A DNA stretch of 64,000 nucleotides from Diospyros lotus (Eukaryota; Streptophyta; Magnoliopsida; Ericales; Ebenaceae), in contig NC_068351.1 in assembly GCF_014633365.1 (NCBI RefSeq), forward strand, positions 26,136,366 to 26,200,365, in the 5' to 3' direction. Shown one piece after another: positions 60,531 through 64,000 of this stretch (positions within the stretch are counted from its first letter, which is position 1; every line of letters starts with the position of its first letter). The notes beneath the pieces are model-generated. The model was not told the origin of the DNA and did not search any database. It worked only from the letters and a program-made list of their open reading frames with translations. Position numbers and translations under genes: made by a program.

Positions 60531-62172
60531 TGTGACACCCGTAACTTACTTACATGCTTAACAATAAATAATAATATTCGAACGAACTTTAAGGTTTAGG
60601 GCAGAAAAATTGGAGAAACCAGACTTCTATAAACTTAAGTAAAGTTTAGAACATAATAAAAATTCAAAGCACGTTTTGTGTAAATATAAAGTTTGACATG
60701 GAAACATGGTTTCAACAGAAGAAACGAGACTTCGCGAAGACTCTTTATAGCAATAACATATATAAAAATATCCGGAGCTTAAAGCCAAACTCATACTTCC
60801 TTGAAATTAGATAAAAATCCTAGACATGCTTTATGGCATACATATAAGAAAAGATCAGAGTTCAACCCCAAAAACTTTGTTTCAAAAGGAAACTAAAACT
60901 TAAATTCTTGAAAAATTCTTTTTCATTGATCCACCACGCTCCACGTCCCGATCTCCTCATTCATAATCACCTGGGGGGAAATATAAGGGGTGAGATTACG
61001 CAAATCTCAGTAAGTACAAGAGAACCATCATATGTATTTAAACAAGTCATGACATAACATAACATATCATATGGAGACACGAAAGGTTCCACCAACTTGC
61101 AGGGGCAAGAACCCTCGTGCGTAGCGCTACCAAGCTCCGGTCCCGAAACTTGCGTGAACATAACATAACATAAGGGACCACATAACATAGTTCATGGACA
61201 TGCTTAAACATCATAAATAGTTCATAATGTACTTACCTCAACTTGGTTTGATGAGATTTGAATGTTTAAGGCTTCACCTTTACACCTCTCAATATGGCAT
61301 AAACTTAGCTTCGATTGATTTGGAATACCCAAAACTCACCCAAAGGTTCTATTTATAGAATTATCCAACAAATCATAACCTGCCACGTGTCATGTAATTA
61401 TTTGGGACTCATCATGACTCCCAAGTGTTCACATTGCCAAATATCCTATATAATCATTTCTATCCACGTGTTCTTATCAAATGGTGCCATGTGTCCCATA
61501 TAATCATTTATATCCATGTGTTCTTATCTTATCTTTGTAATGACCAGTGGAAGCTTGCCATGTGTCCTTGATATTTTGAACCTCACATGCTTAATTACAT
61601 TTTCAACACTTCCATCATTACATCTCATACGATTTAATTCATTTTTCTACATTTCCCATCATTACTCCACATGGTTAATTTATTTTCTACATTTCCCATC
61701 ATTACTCCCACATGGTTATTTGAGTTTCTACATATCCCATCATTACACCCACATGGTTAATTGATTTTCTCCATATCCCATCATTACACCTTTCACTAGT
61801 TAGCTATATTTGGTTACTTTAACTATTTAGTTTGAGATATTTTGATGAGATATTTTTAGGTTTCAAGAATTGCACCTTGGCCCAAAATTTTCGGATAATT
61901 TGCACTTAGGCCCTTGCAACTTAGTCCCCGGGCTATTTTTAATTGCATTTTAGCCCCCGAAGAAAGGATAAATTACGCTAATACCCCAAGATTTTAGGCA
62001 AATTACATTTTTACCCGAACTTCAATATTTACGATTTTGCCACTGGCTCAAAAACTGATCATTTGTCTCAAGGTTTCTATAATCCCTTGAAAGGACATAT
62101 TTCCTCAAGTATTAGAAGCTAAAAATCCCAAGTATTACATTATATTTCAGTTTTAAAATCTTGGGCGTTACA
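60531..62172 (-). repeat. 5' LTR of the chromovirus (longer form, 1642 bp)
   Basis: Same ends as 54084-55294. It contains an extra 431 bp at about 61457-61888, which includes about four copies of a 40-45 bp repeat built on CATCATTAC and CACATGGTTA (61610-61790). Confidence 0.93.
61605..61795. repeat. Short tandem repeat inside the chromovirus 5' LTR
   Basis: About four imperfect 40-45 bp units, each with TTTCTACAT, CCCATCATTAC and CACATGGTTA. The whole region is missing from the other LTR. Confidence 0.8.
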
Positions 62173-62177
62173 AAGTG

Positions 62178-62306
62178 CATTCTAGAGAGAGAGATTGAAT
62201 TCATCAAGCAAGTCATAAGGCCAAAGGCCATTTGCATCCATGAAAAAGAAAAAGAAAAGCAAGAAAAGGATAGAATGGTGAGAAGGAGCATAAAACGCAC
62301 TCATCT
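62178..62306 (+). other. Internal fragment of the Athila-like element
   Basis: Resumes after the TSD of the chromovirus. It is GAGA-rich then AAAAAG-rich. It abuts a mid-LTR position directly, with no polypurine tract, so a deletion removed the real 3' end of the internal region together with the first kilobase of the 3' LTR. Confidence 0.7.
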
Positions 62307-62450
62307 CAAACTGTTGGTTATATTGGTTCTTCTTGTTCGTAGAGGAAAGTGAGGCTCCTTGTGAGAGATGACCTAGGGTGCACTTTGCTGCAAACTAGAG
62401 AAGAGACATATAGATCTCTAATTCTGGAGTGGTTCGACAATCGCTGGCCA
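62307..62450 (+). repeat. Truncated 3' LTR of the Athila-like element
   Basis: About 144 bp starting CAAACTGTTGGTTATATTGG and ending TCGCTGGCCA, matching 45264-45407 with only an insertion of a few bases near 62342. It is immediately followed by AATGG, the TSD that also precedes the 5' LTR. Confidence 0.92.
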
Positions 62451-62553
62451 AATGGTTCAAGAAGAATCTTGTAGAGATAGAGAACTTTGCAAGAAAGAAC
62501 CTGCTTGAATGAGAAGAAATGAAGGTCAAGGAAATTTGCACTGGAATAAAAAT
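62451..62553 (-). mobile_element. Large LTR (copy 5), continuation
   Basis: About 100 bp of the LTR that began at 42807, resuming at AATGG. It includes AAGAAAGAACCTGCTTGAATG, which resembles AAGAAACTTGCCTGATGAAG in copy 2. It is interrupted again at 62554. Confidence 0.55.
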
Positions 62554-64000
62554 TGTAGTGGCCCACTACCGGATAGTCCCGCTAGCATAGGATATCCGAA
62601 AGGAGGTCATCACAAGTGTGATATAGAACAATAACATACAACACCATAATACTACCCTTAGATAAATTCAGCGGAAGCTAACATAAAGGTTTACAACATC
62701 TTAGACCATAGTCTAAACAAAATGAAATACAAGGGCACTAACAAATTTTACAACATAAAATTTCCTCACACTTGCCCTCATCACAAATGCTAACATAGAC
62801 CATCTAGTTTGGAAGGTCTCTGTACACCTCTAACCCTGGGCTTTAGCCCCACTGGGCTCGCCCTCAACCACTGCTCTACTTGTACCTGGAATGACATGAG
62901 AGTAAACAAGGTGAGCCACAAGGCTCAGCAAGTGTATTTATAAAGCATGGAGATATAGAATCAAAGGCAGGGATAATCAAGATAGAATAAACAACTCTAT
63001 GATAAGATATTAGTATAACGCGACTCATAAGTTTTCCATTTACATTAATTTCCCATGCCGTGATTATTACATATTTTATGTACTCGTTCTCATGCTCATG
63101 CATATGCACTAATAGTAAGGAATTTTTCCGCATAATTCTCAAGGCTCTCACGGCCAAGTAATAACAATTTGAGCCACGCCTACTGGGTTGATGGCCACCT
63201 CACTCGCGTCAAGCGCTCATAGGATATCCTTTCTCACCCACAGACTTCGCCGTCGCGCAAAATAATAGGTGCGCAAATCAGTATAATCATGCATCACATA
63301 TGCATATCCCAATTTCATGTCAATCCTCAATGATTAAGAAAAATCTCAAATCATGCTTAACATGCACAATTACATAAATTAAAGTGTGCACTATCTTATG
63401 ATCACATGGTAAATTTTAATACATTTATTTACTCATACTTATAGAAATGCCCAACCAATATTTACGGTATATTTTTACCCCAATAATAATCGCAAGGAAT
63501 CAAAATTTATACATGCAAGAAACACCAAATCTTGCATGACACTAGACCCTAATGAATAAATGTCATTCCTTAAGAAATGTAGGGTGACACAAAAACCCTA
63601 TTTAGATTTTAGCAATGTTCATCAAGAAAATGAATTAATATTGCAAGATTTATCGAAATAAGGAGAATAAAACCCTTTTATCCAAAAATGAGGGTTATCA
63701 AGAATAATTCAAAAAAAATGGAAGAACTATACAAAAATCATAATTTTAAATGTAGGAAGGATAGACTACATAGGAAGAGTTGAATAACAACATATTTCAG
63801 AAATTTCCAGATTTCAAGCATATTTTCAAAAATCCAATCCGGGCTCAATATTTGGTCAAATACCACAAACGATATACCAAATCAAAGACTAATGAGTCTA
63901 GTTTCTGGAACATCAACTGGATTTGAAATCGGAAATAACTACAAGGAGATATTCCACAAAAACCGAAACAAGGCAGAATTTGTAACAGTAATTTACAGAA
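62554..64000 (-). mobile_element. Large LTR (copy 6, reverse orientation), partial
   Basis: Starts TGTAGTGGCCCACTACCGG and runs off the window. It shares with copies 2, 3 and 5 the order CGCTAGCATAGGATATCCG, GATATAGAACA, and GTGAGCCACAAGGCTCAGC at about 62911, plus the GCGCAAAATAATAGGTGCGC segment at about 63255. The left flank AAAAT (62549-62553) is the candidate TSD. The other end is outside the window, so solo or complete cannot be decided. The remaining 1 kb holds no recognisable gene. Confidence 0.75.

Larger units (their letters stand above)
54084..62172 (-). mobile_element. Full-length Tekay/Del-like chromovirus (Ty3/gypsy)
   Basis: 8089 bp with the perfect TSD AAGTG (54079-54083 and 62173-62177). 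On the minus strand: 5' LTR 62172-60531, primer site about 60528-60514, leader, gag-pol 59786-55337, polypurine tract, 3' LTR 55294-54084. Comparing the two LTRs by eye gives about 11 substitutions over the 1.2 kb they share, roughly 0.9%, so this is the youngest dated insertion here. The 3' LTR lacks 431 bp present in the 5' LTR. The polyprotein carries a chromodomain-like tail of the Tekay type. It sits inside the post-pol region of the Athila-like element. Confidence 0.94.
44255..62450 (+). mobile_element. Athila-like Ty3/gypsy retrotransposon, decayed, with two nested insertions
   Basis: Outer boundaries are fixed by the perfect 5-bp TSD AATGG (44250-44254 and 62451-62455). Order: 5' LTR 44255-45407, primer-binding site 45414, leader, gag-pol 46700-53484, post-pol region 53485-54083, internal fragment 62178-62306, and a 3' LTR truncated to its last about 144 bp (62307-62450). 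Nested inside are an inverted solo LTR of the same family (47624-48765) and a chromovirus (54084-62172). The primer site sequence and the protease/RT signatures are those of the plant Athila/Tat side of Ty3/gypsy. No env-like ORF is visible, and most of the 3' end has been lost. Multiple stops show it cannot encode functional proteins itself. Confidence 0.9.

Overview
This is a plant (angiosperm, probably eudicot) heterochromatic window. It is AT-rich, has no bacterial-style gene organisation, and contains no recognisable host gene. Everything I can support is either a tandem satellite or a transposable element. The lineage call rests on Ty3/gypsy retroelements of plant type (an Athila-like element, a Tekay/Del-like chromovirus) and a Cassandra-type TRIM whose LTRs carry 5S rRNA-derived sequence. 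I cannot name the species.

Positions 1-42806 are one satellite array of an approximately 465-bp monomer, about 28.7 kb in total or roughly 62 monomers by arithmetic. It is split into five blocks by insertions: a solo LTR (13442-14426), a solo LTR with another nested inside it (16720-22179, with 18521-21406), a 647-bp Cassandra TRIM (26404-27050), and a nested block (30290-37303) that holds two further solo LTRs (31495-32657 and 33376-35984). Almost every insertion has a 5-bp target-site duplication (TSD), so the layers can be separated exactly. The array shows several duplication scales: a four-monomer unit of about 1.86 kb, a five-monomer unit of about 2.29 kb, a two-monomer unit of about 0.93 kb, and locally homogenised subtypes near its right edge.

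Positions 42807-64000 are nested retroelements. A minus-strand large LTR starts at 42807 and is interrupted by a decayed Athila-like element (44255-62450, TSD AATGG). That element is interrupted in gag by an inverted solo LTR of its own family (47624-48765, TSD AGGAT). Downstream of pol it is interrupted by a full-length young Tekay-like chromovirus on the minus strand (54084-62172, TSD AAGTG). Another LTR of the large family starts at 62554 and leaves the window.

Coding capacity is confined to the two gypsy elements. The Athila-like gag-pol (46700-53484) has a probable frameshift, several in-frame stops and the inserted LTR. The chromovirus gag-pol (59786 down to 55337) appears to have one small frameshift in the integrase zinc finger. 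The most unexplained structure is in the large solo LTRs: at about the same distance from the LTR start each carries its own cluster of short repeats, built on a different palindromic word in different copies.
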